Both the position numbers and the translations under genes were made by a program. From Candidatus Gastranaerophilales bacterium (lineage in GTDB: Bacteria; Bacillota; Clostridia; Lachnospirales; Lachnospiraceae), in NCBI GenBank assembly GCA_023663225.1, contig JAMPHU010000012.1:1-64000 (forward strand): a stretch of DNA of 64,000 bases. Direction: 5' to 3'. Positions 31,695-40,356 of this stretch are shown one piece after another. Each line of letters starts with the position of its first letter. Position 1 is the stretch's first letter. The notes beneath the pieces were generated by a model. It made no database searches, was not told the DNA's origin, and worked only from the letters and a program-made list of their open reading frames with translations.

Positions 31695-33455
31695 ATGGAA
31701 ACCAAGGAATACAGCACAAAAGAATTGTTTAGGAGATTTGTCCCCTATTTCAAAAAATATACAGGAACTTTGGTGATGGATCTGTTTTGCGCCTCCCTGA
31801 CCACGATCTGCGAGCTGGTGCTCCCGCTCATTATGCGGTACATAACCAACGAAGGACTGCGGGATCTGGCCTCCCTGTCTGTGCGCACCATCGGCGGGCT
31901 GGGACTTTTGTACCTGGCGCTGCGGGTGGTGGACTGCTTTGCCGGCTATTATATGGCGGATATGGGACATGTGATGGGAGCGCGTATTGAGACGGATATG
32001 CGGCGGGACGCCTACGCTCATCTGCAAAAGCTTTCCAACACCTATTACAATAACACCAAGGTGGGGCAGATCATGGGACGGATCACCAACGATCTGTTCG
32101 ACGTGACGGAGTTTGCACATCATTGTCCGGAGGAGTTTTTTATCGCTGCGATCAAGACGGTGATCTCGTTTTTGATATTGGCCAGGATCAATCTGCCTTT
32201 GACGGCGCTGATCTTTTTGTGCGTGCCTTTGATGATCGTGGTGTGCATGATGTTGAATTTCCGGCAGAGGAAAGCGTTTCGACTACAGAGGAATCAGATT
32301 GGTGAGCTGAATGCCCGCATCGAGGACAGTCTGCTGGGACATAAGGTGGTCAAGGCGTTCACCAATGAGGAGATCGAGCAGGAAAAGTTTGAAAAGGACA
32401 ACGGAGAGTTTCTGGATATCAAAAAGCTGACTTACCGCTATATGGCAACTTTCCAGACCTCTGTCAAGGTGTTTGACGGGTTCATGTATCTGCTGGTGCT
32501 GGTGGCGGGGAGCATTTTTATGATAAGGAGGCATATTGTGCCGGGCGATCTGGTGGCATATGTGATGTATGTGTCTACGCTGATCGCCACCATCCGCAAG
32601 ATCATTGAGTTTGGCGAGCAGTTTCAGAGGGGTGTGACGGGTATCGAGCGATTTTTGCAGATCATTGATGCGGATATTGAGATCTTTGACGAGCCGGGGG
32701 CAGTGGAGCTGGATTCGCCCAAGGGGGACATTGTGTTTGAGAATGTGTCGTTTGAATATCCGGACGACCACAACAGGGTGTTTTCGGGATTAAATCTCAG
32801 GATCCGCGCGGGAGAGAAGGTGGCGATCGTAGGGCCTTCCGGCGGAGGCAAGACGACTCTGTGCAATCTGATTCCGCGGTTTTATGATGTGTCCAAGGGG
32901 CGGATCACGCTGGACGGCACGGATGTAAAGCATTTTACCTTGAAGAGCCTGCGTGGAAATATCGGGATTGTGCAGCAGGATGTATACCTGTTCTCGGGTA
33001 CCATACGGGAAAATATCCTGTACGGGAGGCCGGAAGCCTCCGACGAGGAAGTGGTGGAAGCGGCAAAGCGCGCCGGAGCGCACGAGTTTATTATGGAACT
33101 GAAAAACGGTTATGACACCTATGTGGGAGAGCGGGGCGTGAAGCTGTCCGGCGGACAAAAGCAACGGATCAGCATAGCGAGAGTCTTTTTGAAAGATCCC
33201 ATGATATTGATTTTGGACGAGGCGACCTCGGCGCTGGACAATGAGAGCGAGTTTGCCGTGGCGCAGTCCTTGGCGAAGCTCTCCGAGGGGCGCACAACTC
33301 TGACAATCGCACACAGGCTCTCCAGCATCCGCAATTCCGACAGGATACTGGTATTGACGGACGCCGGAATTGTGGAGGAAGGCAACCATGAGCAGTTGTT
33401 GGAACAAAAGGGAATGTATTATCATTTCTATGAGACTGCCAATGCGCTGAAATAA
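31695..33455 (+). CDS. ABC-type exporter (membrane + ATPase domains in one chain)
   Basis: Half-transporter of the MsbA/LmrA build, 586 residues: six membrane helices (about 20-310) and an ATPase domain (about 345-580). Walker A GPSGGGKTT, signature LSGGQKQRIS, Walker B LILDEATSALD with the catalytic Glu, and the H-loop AHRLSS are intact, so a homodimer would have two working sites. Substrate unknown; relatives export drugs, lipids or peptides. AAGGAG precedes the ATG. It converges on the heterodimeric pair at 33.5-37.1 kb with a 21-base gap and may work independently of it. Confidence 0.92.
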   Translation: METKEYSTKELFRRFVPYFKKYTGTLVMDLFCASLTTICELVLPLIMRYITNEGLRDLASLSVRTIGGLGLLYLALRVVDCFAGYYMADMGHVMGARIETDMRRDAYAHLQKLSNTYYNNTKVGQIMGRITNDLFDVTEFAHHCPEEFFIAAIKTVISFLILARINLPLTALIFLCVPLMIVVCMMLNFRQRKAFRLQRNQIGELNARIEDSLLGHKVVKAFTNEEIEQEKFEKDNGEFLDIKKLTYRYMATFQTSVKVFDGFMYLLVLVAGSIFMIRRHIVPGDLVAYVMYVSTLIATIRKIIEFGEQFQRGVTGIERFLQIIDADIEIFDEPGAVELDSPKGDIVFENVSFEYPDDHNRVFSGLNLRIRAGEKVAIVGPSGGGKTTLCNLIPRFYDVSKGRITLDGTDVKHFTLKSLRGNIGIVQQDVYLFSGTIRENILYGRPEASDEEVVEAAKRAGAHEFIMELKNGYDTYVGERGVKLSGGQKQRISIARVFLKDPMILILDEATSALDNESEFAVAQSLAKLSEGRTTLTIAHRLSSIRNSDRILVLTDAGIVEEGNHEQLLEQKGMYYHFYETANALK

Positions 33456-33476
33456 CGCGGCAAGGCTTTCCCTTTT

Positions 33477-35252
33477 TCAGGCCGACACTTCATGGTGGAT
33501 CTGCAGCTCGTACAGCTTTTTATAGATGCCGCCCTGAGCCAACAGTTCTTGGTGGGTACCCTGTTCTCTGATCTTGCCCTTGTGCATGACCATAATGCAG
33601 TCCGCGTGCTGAATGGTGGAGAGGCGGTGCGCCACCATGATGGTAGTGCGGCCTTCCATCAGTTTTGTAAGCGCCTCCTGGATCAGAAGCTCGGTCTCCG
33701 TGTCGATATTGGCGGTCGCTTCGTCCATGACCAGGATGCTGGGCCTGTGTGCCAAGGTTCTGGCGAAGGACAAAAGCTGCCGTTCGCCCGCGGAGAAGGT
33801 GGCTCCCCGCTCGGACACGGGTTCTTTGTAGCTGGCAGGCAGTTTCTCGATGAAATGGGAGGCGTTGACATATTCCGCTGCCGCCCGAACCTCCTCCATG
33901 GAGATGTCCTGGTTGTGGAGGCGGATATTGTTTTCGATATTGCCCTCGAAGATAAAGACATCCTGCTGCATCTGGCCGATGGCACTGCGGAGCTGTTTTT
34001 TGCTCAAAAGGCGGATGTCCACGCCGTCGATATAAATATTTCCTCTTTGGATATCATAATAGCGCCCGATCAGGTTCAGGATGGAGGATTTGCCTGCTCC
34101 GGTGGCGCCCACGAACGCGACTTTTTGACCCGGCTCGATCACAAAGGACACATCTTGTAGCACATAATTTTCCCCGTCATAGGCAAACCACACATGCGAA
34201 AACTCGATCTTGCCCTTTATGGCCGGCAGTGTGACGACTTGTTCCGCCTCCTGTACAAGAGGCTTTTCTTCCATGATCGTGAAAATCTTTTCGGCCGACG
34301 CGATGCAGGATTGCAGGGTGGAAAACTGCTCCGCGAGTTCCTGAATGGGATCAAAGAACGCTTGGATATATTGGGCAAAAATGTACAGCGTGCCGATGGA
34401 TATCATGTTGTCCAAGACTTCCCTGCTGCCGATGCCCAGCACGATGGATAGAGAGAGGATGCTCAGGATATAGATCAGCGGGCGGAAGATGGCAAACACC
34501 ATCATCTCTCGGTAAAAAGCCTTGTAGAGCTTGTGGTTTTTGTTCTCAAACTCATCGTACTTGCGCTGTTCTCTGCCGAAGATCTGGATGATGCGCATAC
34601 CGGAGATGTTCTCGGAGAGAAAGGTGTTGATGTTGGTCAGGCGGGTTCTGGTGAGGCGATAAGTCTCACGGGCAATCTTGCGAAATACAACGGTGAGCAC
34701 GGCCACCACAGGCAGCAGCAAAAAGGAGAGCAAGGCTAACTGCCAGTCCATGAACAACATGACGATGGCGAGGCCGACGATCTTGACGATATTGCGGAAC
34801 AGGCGCACCAGGATGCCGGAGTACATCTCGTTCAATGCCTCCACATCGTTGGTGACACGCGTCACCAGCTTGCCCACGGGAGTGAGGTCAAAATAGCGGC
34901 AGCTCAAGGATTGGATGTGCAGATACAGCTCTTTGCGGACTGTGTGGATAATGCGCTGGCCGGTCTTTTGCAACACCCAGGTCTGTGTGATGTTGAAGAT
35001 CAGACTGAGCACCAGCACGATGCCATAGCGAAGCGCTGTGTCCAAGATGACAGCATAGTCTCCGTGGGCCTCAAAATTGTCGATGGCGTCTCCGATCAGG
35101 ATGGGACGGTAGAGGTCGAAGCCTGTCAATGCCAGCACTAGGATCAGGCACAGCGCTACCTGGCCCGCGTAAGGTTTCATGTAGGAGAGCAGCAAAAGCA
35201 GCGCGTTCCCTTTATAATTTGTCTCGACTTTGTCGTCCGTGTATCGGCTCAT
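33477..35252 (-). CDS. Heterodimeric ABC exporter, subunit with catalytic Walker B
   Basis: The 591-residue product has six membrane helices and an ATPase domain: Walker A GATGAGKSS, a non-standard signature FSAGERQLLS, Walker B ILVMDEATANID with the catalytic Glu and H-loop VAHRLST. Together with the partner at 35300-37078 it makes one consensus and one degenerate ATP site, as in BmrCD, LmrCD or TM287/288 multidrug exporters. The ATG at 35252 is chosen because GAGGT lies eight bases upstream; the frame extends to an ATG at 35276 without a site. It is the second gene of the minus-strand operon. Confidence 0.9.
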   Translation of the reverse strand: MSRYTDDKVETNYKGNALLLLLSYMKPYAGQVALCLILVLALTGFDLYRPILIGDAIDNFEAHGDYAVILDTALRYGIVLVLSLIFNITQTWVLQKTGQRIIHTVRKELYLHIQSLSCRYFDLTPVGKLVTRVTNDVEALNEMYSGILVRLFRNIVKIVGLAIVMLFMDWQLALLSFLLLPVVAVLTVVFRKIARETYRLTRTRLTNINTFLSENISGMRIIQIFGREQRKYDEFENKNHKLYKAFYREMMVFAIFRPLIYILSILSLSIVLGIGSREVLDNMISIGTLYIFAQYIQAFFDPIQELAEQFSTLQSCIASAEKIFTIMEEKPLVQEAEQVVTLPAIKGKIEFSHVWFAYDGENYVLQDVSFVIEPGQKVAFVGATGAGKSSILNLIGRYYDIQRGNIYIDGVDIRLLSKKQLRSAIGQMQQDVFIFEGNIENNIRLHNQDISMEEVRAAAEYVNASHFIEKLPASYKEPVSERGATFSAGERQLLSFARTLAHRPSILVMDEATANIDTETELLIQEALTKLMEGRTTIMVAHRLSTIQHADCIMVMHKGKIREQGTHQELLAQGGIYKKLYELQIHHEVSA

Positions 35253-35299
35253 ATCTGAATACCTCGTTTTTATCATTTTATGGAAGTGGAACCGGCAAG

Positions 35300-37078
35300 T
35301 TATATCTGTGTAAGTTCCTGCTCCAACTGCTGTTTTTCATAAATATGTGCATAAAAACCGTTTTGCGCAAGCAATTCGTCGTGGGTGCCGTACTCGGTCA
35401 GTTCACCCTCTGTGAGCACGGCGATGTGATCGGCTTTCTGCAAGGTGGAGATGCGGTGGGCGATGACGATTGTGGTCTTGCCCCGCCGCAGCCGCAGGAG
35501 ATTTTCCAAAATCTGTTCCTCCGTGTCTGTGTCTACTGCGGACAGGGAATCGTCTAAAATCAGCACAGAGGCGTCCATCAACAAGGCTCTGGCGATGGCG
35601 CTTCGCTGCTTCTGGCCGCCGGATAAAGTCACGCCTCTCTCGCCCACGAGCGTCAGGTACTCGTCGGGAAATTCCATGATGTTGTCATGGATGCAGGCGG
35701 CTTTGGCCACCCGACGGATCTCTTTTCGCAGCTCCGGACTGTCGTTGATACGCTTTTCCAGGCCGAAGGCGATATTTTCTTCCAAGGTGTCGGAAAACAG
35801 GAAATTATCCTGAGGCACATAAGCGATATCTCTGTGGAGCACGGCCAGGGGATAATCTGTGATCGGCCTGGAGTCCAAGAGGAGGCTGCCCGACTCGCAG
35901 TCATAAACCCGAAGCAGCAGATCCGCAAAGCTGGACTTTCCGCTGCCGGTGCGGCCCAGGATACCGAGCATTTCCCCTTCCGCCACATGGAGGGTGAGAT
36001 GTTTCAGCACGGGTTCCTCCCCGTCAGGATAAGTAAAAGTCAGGTTCTTGAGTTCAATGTCGCCACGGATATGGACGTCTGCTCCTACAAGATCTTTTGA
36101 GATCTTGTCTATGATATCCGGCTGTTCTTTGAAAATGGAGACGATCCGCTGCCATGCGGCTATGGCCTGGCTGAAGGTGTTGATGCAGTCCCCGCAGGCG
36201 ATCATGGGCCATACCAGCATACCGATGTAGGAGTTGAAGGCCACAAACTGTCCGATGCTGACCTGTCCGGTCAATACCATGCGGCCGCCGAAGAGCAGCG
36301 TCAAAAGCAGGCTGAAACCAGTGACAGCGTCTAAGAGAGGGCCGAACACCGCCCGAAGCTTTACCACCGCCAGGTTTTTGTCCATATTGTTTTGACTGGC
36401 CGCCTCAAACGCCTTGAAGTCCTCGTCCTCCTGCACAAAGGCTTTCACCACGCGGATGCCCGCGATGCTCTCCTGCACCTTGTCGGAGAGCTGGGAGAAG
36501 GCGTTCTGTCTCTCGGTCTGCCTCTTTTTGGACTCCACGCCAAAGAAGTAGCAGCCGACCGCCACCAGAATCAGCGGCACAAAAGCTAAGAGGGTCAGCC
36601 GCAGATCCACATATACCATCATTTTGACCAGTACCATAAGGGTCATCACCACCGCGTCAAAGGCAGTCACCACCGCCATGCCCACCGCCATCCTCACGGC
36701 CTGCAGGTCGTTGGTGAAGTACGCCATCAAATCGCCGGTCTTATGGCTGTTGAAATAGCGGGCGGAGAGCGTTTCCAGATGTCTGAACATATCGTTCCGC
36801 AGCCGGTACTCGATGCCTCTGGAGGCCCCCACGATAAAGTATCTCCAGCCAAAGCGCCCCGCCATCATCACGGCTCCCGTCAAGAGGATCTTGACGATCA
36901 GCGTAAAGACGCTTTCCATGCCGAATACGCCGTCCGTGAGTCCGTCGATGATCTCACCGATAAACTGCGGGATATAGAGGCTCGCCAGATCCACGATCAT
37001 CAAAACGGTGACGCCCGCCAGATAATACCATTTATATTTCATTAAATACGGAATGATAGAAATCTTTTTTTCGTCCAT
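35300..37078 (-). CDS. Heterodimeric ABC exporter, subunit with degenerate Walker B
   Basis: The 592-residue product has six membrane helices and an ATPase domain: Walker A GRTGSGKSS, canonical signature LSGGQKQRSA, H-loop IAHRIST, and Walker B LILDDSLSAVD, in which Asp stands in place of the catalytic Glu. That substitution and the LSGGQ/FSAGE pairing are the mark of heterodimeric exporters. It is the first gene of the operon, 47 bases from the start of its partner. Its promoter (TTGGCA 37252-37247, TAAAAT 37229-37224, minus strand) lies in a dispersed repeat that also occurs at 62.2 kb. Confidence 0.9.
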   Translation of the reverse strand: MDEKKISIIPYLMKYKWYYLAGVTVLMIVDLASLYIPQFIGEIIDGLTDGVFGMESVFTLIVKILLTGAVMMAGRFGWRYFIVGASRGIEYRLRNDMFRHLETLSARYFNSHKTGDLMAYFTNDLQAVRMAVGMAVVTAFDAVVMTLMVLVKMMVYVDLRLTLLAFVPLILVAVGCYFFGVESKKRQTERQNAFSQLSDKVQESIAGIRVVKAFVQEDEDFKAFEAASQNNMDKNLAVVKLRAVFGPLLDAVTGFSLLLTLLFGGRMVLTGQVSIGQFVAFNSYIGMLVWPMIACGDCINTFSQAIAAWQRIVSIFKEQPDIIDKISKDLVGADVHIRGDIELKNLTFTYPDGEEPVLKHLTLHVAEGEMLGILGRTGSGKSSFADLLLRVYDCESGSLLLDSRPITDYPLAVLHRDIAYVPQDNFLFSDTLEENIAFGLEKRINDSPELRKEIRRVAKAACIHDNIMEFPDEYLTLVGERGVTLSGGQKQRSAIARALLMDASVLILDDSLSAVDTDTEEQILENLLRLRRGKTTIVIAHRISTLQKADHIAVLTEGELTEYGTHDELLAQNGFYAHIYEKQQLEQELTQI

Positions 37079-37149
37079 CGCTGCACCTTAGTTTATTATC
37101 CCTGTCATTTTGTCATCTTGCTTCGTGGCACTGCTCATTGCCATCGCGT

Positions 37150-37252
37150 ACATTTTACCATGATCGATCTGCGATCATGGTATTTATGGCCATCCGGCCG
37201 TCCCTTGCCAAGAGTATGGACATATTTTACCATAAGCTTTTTTAAATGCCAA
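37150..37252 (-). repeat. Promoter-bearing dispersed repeat, copy 1
   Basis: Read on the minus strand: TTGGCA (37252-37247), 17 bp, TAAAAT (37229-37224), then GGCAAGGGACGGCCGGATGG, then an 11-bp hairpin (TACCATGATCG 37156-37166 with CGATCATGGTA 37172-37182), whose arm ends in a second ATGGTAAAAT. The copy at 62.19-62.32 kb has the same order with GGCAAGGAACGGCCGAATGG and a different hairpin. It forms the leader of the ABC exporter operon. Confidence 0.7.
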
Positions 37253-37268
37253 TAAAAAATGGTTAAAC

Positions 37269-37297
37269 TTGTTACGCGACATAATTTATGGTAAAAT
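37269..37297 (+). promoter_or_regulatory. Promoter of the beta-CASP hydrolase operon
   Basis: TTGTTA (37269-37274), 17-bp spacer, TAAAAT (37292-37297), preceded by TTATGG as in the divergent repeat-borne promoter. About 60 bases upstream of the start codon. Confidence 0.65.
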
Positions 37298-37364
37298 AAA
37301 AATGAAAGTAGTTTGACCGAGAATACAGAAGAACTTGACGAGGCGACAGAAGGGAGATGATTCT

Positions 37365-38963
37365 ATGAAGCTCATGTTTATCGGGGCTGACCATGAGGTC
37401 ACGGGCAGTTGTCATTATCTGGAGGTGAATGACAAGCACATTTTGGTGGATTACGGCATGGAGCAAGGGGTAAATGTCTTTGAGAACGTGCCGCTGCCGG
37501 TGGATGAGAGTCTGATCGACTATGTATTTTTGACCCATGCGCACATAGATCACTCGGGCTTGCTGCCGCTTTTGTACGCGAAGGGTTTCAGGGGCAATGT
37601 GTATACCACGGACGCTTCCGCCGATCTGTGCAGCATCATGCTCCGCGACTGCGCCCACATTCAGATGATGGAGGCGGAGTGGAAAAACAGAAAGGCGAGA
37701 CGAAGCGCCGACATGGTGGGACAGGAGCCTTTGTATACGATGGAGGACGCGGAAGGATTGATCAAGCGCATCATTCCCTGCCATTACAACAAAGAGGTGG
37801 AGGTCTGTGAGGGTGTAAAGATCCGTTTCACCGACATTGGCCATCTGCTTGGCTCGGCCAGCATCGAAGTGTGGCTGACAGAAGGCGCGCAGAGCAGGAA
37901 GCTTGTTTTTTCAGGAGATATCGGCAATGTGAACCAGCCTTTGTTAAAAGATCCTTCCCCCACAGCGCAGGCGGATTATGTGATCATGGAGTCCACTTAC
38001 GGCAACAGACTTCACTCCACGGATAAGCCGGACTATGTGAAAGCGCTGGCGGAAGTATTGCAGGAGACCTTTGACAGGGGCGGCAATGTGGTGATTCCCT
38101 CCTTTGCGGTGGGCCGCACGCAGGAGATGCTGTATTTCCTGCGCAAGGTAAAGGTGGAGCGTCTGGTGAAGGGGCATGAGGATTTTCCGGTGTACGTGGA
38201 CAGTCCCCTCGCGGTGGAAGCCACCGGTATCTTTCAGAACAATAAAATGGAATGTTTTGACGAGGAGGCCATGGAACTGGTGCGGGAAGGGATCAATCCG
38301 ATCTCTTTCGCGGGGTTGAAGCTGACCATCACAAGCGAAGAGTCCAAGGAGATTAACTTCAATGACACGCCGAAGGTGATCATCTCCGCATCCGGCATGT
38401 GCGAGGCGGGACGTATCAGGCATCATCTGAAACATAATCTCTGGAGGCCGGAGTGTACCATCCTTTTCGTGGGTTATCAGGCGATCGGCACCCTCGGCCG
38501 GAGTATTGTGGAGGGCGCTAAGATGGTGAAGCTCTTTGGCGAGCAGATCCAGGTGCGCGCCCAGATCAAGCAGTTGGCGGGCATGAGCGGTCATGCGGAC
38601 AAGGCGGGTCTGTTGGAATGGATCCTGGCCTTTGAGGAGAAGCCTAAGAAAGTGTTTGTGGTCCACGGCGAGGACAGCGTGTGCTGCGATTTTGTGGAGT
38701 GTTTGAAAGTGGAGCACGGGCAGAGAGCTTATGCCCCTTACAGCGGCACGGAATTTGATCTGATAAGCGACAAGTTTACATACGAGGCGGCGCCGGCGCC
38801 CGTCAAGAAGAAAGCGCGTCCGGCAAGTGGTATCTTTGCGAGACTGGTGTCCGCAGGACAGCGATTGGTGGCGATCATCTCAAAGAGCGATTCGCTGCCT
38901 AACAAGGATATGGCAAAATTTGCGGATCAGATCATTTCTCTTTGTGACAAGTGGGATAACTGA
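37365..38963 (+). CDS. MBL-fold beta-CASP metallo-hydrolase (RNA-processing type)
   Basis: Probable RNA endo/exonuclease or related phosphodiesterase. The 532 residues hold the metallo-beta-lactamase core with zinc motif THAHIDHSG (about 57-65), SGDIGN, then a beta-CASP insert with ESTYGNR, FAVGRTQEML, SASGMCEAGRIRHHLKHNLW and the final MSGHADKAGLLEW and VHGEDS motifs, the set found in CPSF-like and YsgC-type enzymes. The last about 65 residues (APVKKKARPASG onward) are an extra basic and helical tail. The ATG at 37365 follows AGGGAG; the frame runs ten codons further upstream. First gene of a run with thyA, folA and the EIIC-EAL gene. Confidence 0.9.
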   Translation: MKLMFIGADHEVTGSCHYLEVNDKHILVDYGMEQGVNVFENVPLPVDESLIDYVFLTHAHIDHSGLLPLLYAKGFRGNVYTTDASADLCSIMLRDCAHIQMMEAEWKNRKARRSADMVGQEPLYTMEDAEGLIKRIIPCHYNKEVEVCEGVKIRFTDIGHLLGSASIEVWLTEGAQSRKLVFSGDIGNVNQPLLKDPSPTAQADYVIMESTYGNRLHSTDKPDYVKALAEVLQETFDRGGNVVIPSFAVGRTQEMLYFLRKVKVERLVKGHEDFPVYVDSPLAVEATGIFQNNKMECFDEEAMELVREGINPISFAGLKLTITSEESKEINFNDTPKVIISASGMCEAGRIRHHLKHNLWRPECTILFVGYQAIGTLGRSIVEGAKMVKLFGEQIQVRAQIKQLAGMSGHADKAGLLEWILAFEEKPKKVFVVHGEDSVCCDFVECLKVEHGQRAYAPYSGTEFDLISDKFTYEAAPAPVKKKARPASGIFARLVSAGQRLVAIISKSDSLPNKDMAKFADQIISLCDKWDN

Positions 38964-39002
38964 GTGTGCGTTTTTGCGGCTGGTATGAGAAAGGAATTAG
39001 TA

Positions 39003-39851
39003 ATGAGCGTGGCGGATGATATATTTATTGCAATGTGCAGAGATATCTTGGAGAACGGGACGAGCACGGAGGGCGAGAAGGTCAGGCCCCATTGGCCGGA
39101 TGGGACGCCCGCCTACACGGTCAAAAAGTTTGGCGTGGTGAACCGTTATGATCTCTCGAAAGAATTTCCCATTATCACGCTCAGGCGCACCGCATTAAAG
39201 AGCGCCACGGACGAGCTCTTGTGGATATGGCAGAAGAAATCCAACAATATCCACGATCTGCACAGCCATATATGGGATGAGTGGGCGGACGAGGACGGCT
39301 CCATCGGCAAGGCATACGGATACCAGTTGGGGGTGAAGCATCGCTACAAGGAAGGGATGATGGATCAGGTGGACAGAGTACTCTATGACCTGAAACAGAA
39401 TCCCTTCAGCCGGAGGATTATGACCAACATTTATGTGCATCAGGATCTCAGTGAGATGCGGCTTTATCCCTGTGCATACAGTATGACTTTCAATGTGACG
39501 CAGAAAAAGGGAGAGGAGAGGCTGACGTTGAACGCGGTCTTAAACCAGCGCTCTCAGGATGTGTTGGCGGCGAACAACTGGAATGTGGTGCAGTATGCGG
39601 TGTTGATGCACATGCTGGCCCAGGTGTGCGACATGAATGTGGGAGAGCTGGTGCATGTGATCGCGGACGCCCATATTTATGACAGGCACATCCCCATCAT
39701 CAAGGAACTGATTGCACGTGAGCCAAAGCCTGCCCCCGCTTTCTGGCTGAATCCGGATGTGCATGATTTTTATGAGTTTACAAGAGACGATGTGAGAGTG
39801 GAGCATTATGAGACAGGGGAGCAGATCAAGGACATCCCCATTGCGATCTGA
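39003..39851 (+). CDS. thyA: Thymidylate synthase
   Basis: Methylates dUMP to dTMP with methylene-tetrahydrofolate. The 282-residue product is the Bacillus ThyA/phage phi3T type rather than the E. coli type: RLYPCAYSMTFNV holds the catalytic cysteine, LNQRSQDVLAANNWNVVQYAVLMHML the phosphate/nucleotide site and HVIADAHIYDRHIPIIKE the C-terminal motif. ATG at 39003 follows AAAGGA; an earlier GTG in frame at 38964 starts directly behind the hydrolase stop and has no site. The use of ThyA explains the need for dihydrofolate reductase, encoded next. Confidence 0.95.
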   Translation: MSVADDIFIAMCRDILENGTSTEGEKVRPHWPDGTPAYTVKKFGVVNRYDLSKEFPIITLRRTALKSATDELLWIWQKKSNNIHDLHSHIWDEWADEDGSIGKAYGYQLGVKHRYKEGMMDQVDRVLYDLKQNPFSRRIMTNIYVHQDLSEMRLYPCAYSMTFNVTQKKGEERLTLNAVLNQRSQDVLAANNWNVVQYAVLMHMLAQVCDMNVGELVHVIADAHIYDRHIPIIKELIAREPKPAPAFWLNPDVHDFYEFTRDDVRVEHYETGEQIKDIPIAI

Positions 39852-39863
39852 GGGAGAAAACAG

Positions 39864-40352
39864 ATGAATATGATAGTAGCGGCGGACCGCAACTGGGGGA
39901 TCGGCAGGCAGGGCGGGCCTTTGATCCGTATCCCCAACGATAGAAAGCATCTTCTTGGGGAGGTCGAAGGAAAGGTGGTAATCATGGGGCGAACTGCCTT
40001 CGCTTCTCTCTATCAGGGGTTGCCCTTGCCAAATTGTGTGAATATCGTGCTTTCCAGAGATCCTTCCTTTCGGGTGAAGAGGGCAGATGTGGTTTGCTCT
40101 GTGGAGGAACTTTTGCAGGAGATCGGAAAGTACCAAGATGAGGATGTGTATGTGATAGGCGGGGAGAGTGTCTACAGACAGCTTCTTCCCTACTGTAAGG
40201 TGGTGCATGTCACAAGGCTGGATTGGGCGTATGAGGCGGACAGTTATTTTCCCGATCTGGACAAGGACGAGGCGTGGGAGATCACGGCGGACAGTGACGA
40301 ACAGACCTATTTTGACATAGCATATCAGTTTGTGAGATATGAGAGGAAATAA
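39864..40352 (+). CDS. folA: Dihydrofolate reductase
   Basis: Reduces dihydrofolate, produced by ThyA, back to tetrahydrofolate. The 162 residues start MNMIVAADRNWGIGRQGGPLIRIPNDRKHL (Met20-loop and substrate-site Asp), then VVIMGRTAFASL (NADPH site) and VYVIGGESVYRQLLPYC. Length is standard. It follows thyA by 12 bases and precedes the EIIC-EAL gene by four, so all are read from one transcript. LLIRIPND in place of the usual PWHLPxD is a mild deviation near the active site. Confidence 0.94.
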   Translation: MNMIVAADRNWGIGRQGGPLIRIPNDRKHLLGEVEGKVVIMGRTAFASLYQGLPLPNCVNIVLSRDPSFRVKRADVVCSVEELLQEIGKYQDEDVYVIGGESVYRQLLPYCKVVHVTRLDWAYEADSYFPDLDKDEAWEITADSDEQTYFDIAYQFVRYERK

Positions 40353-40356
40353 TCGT

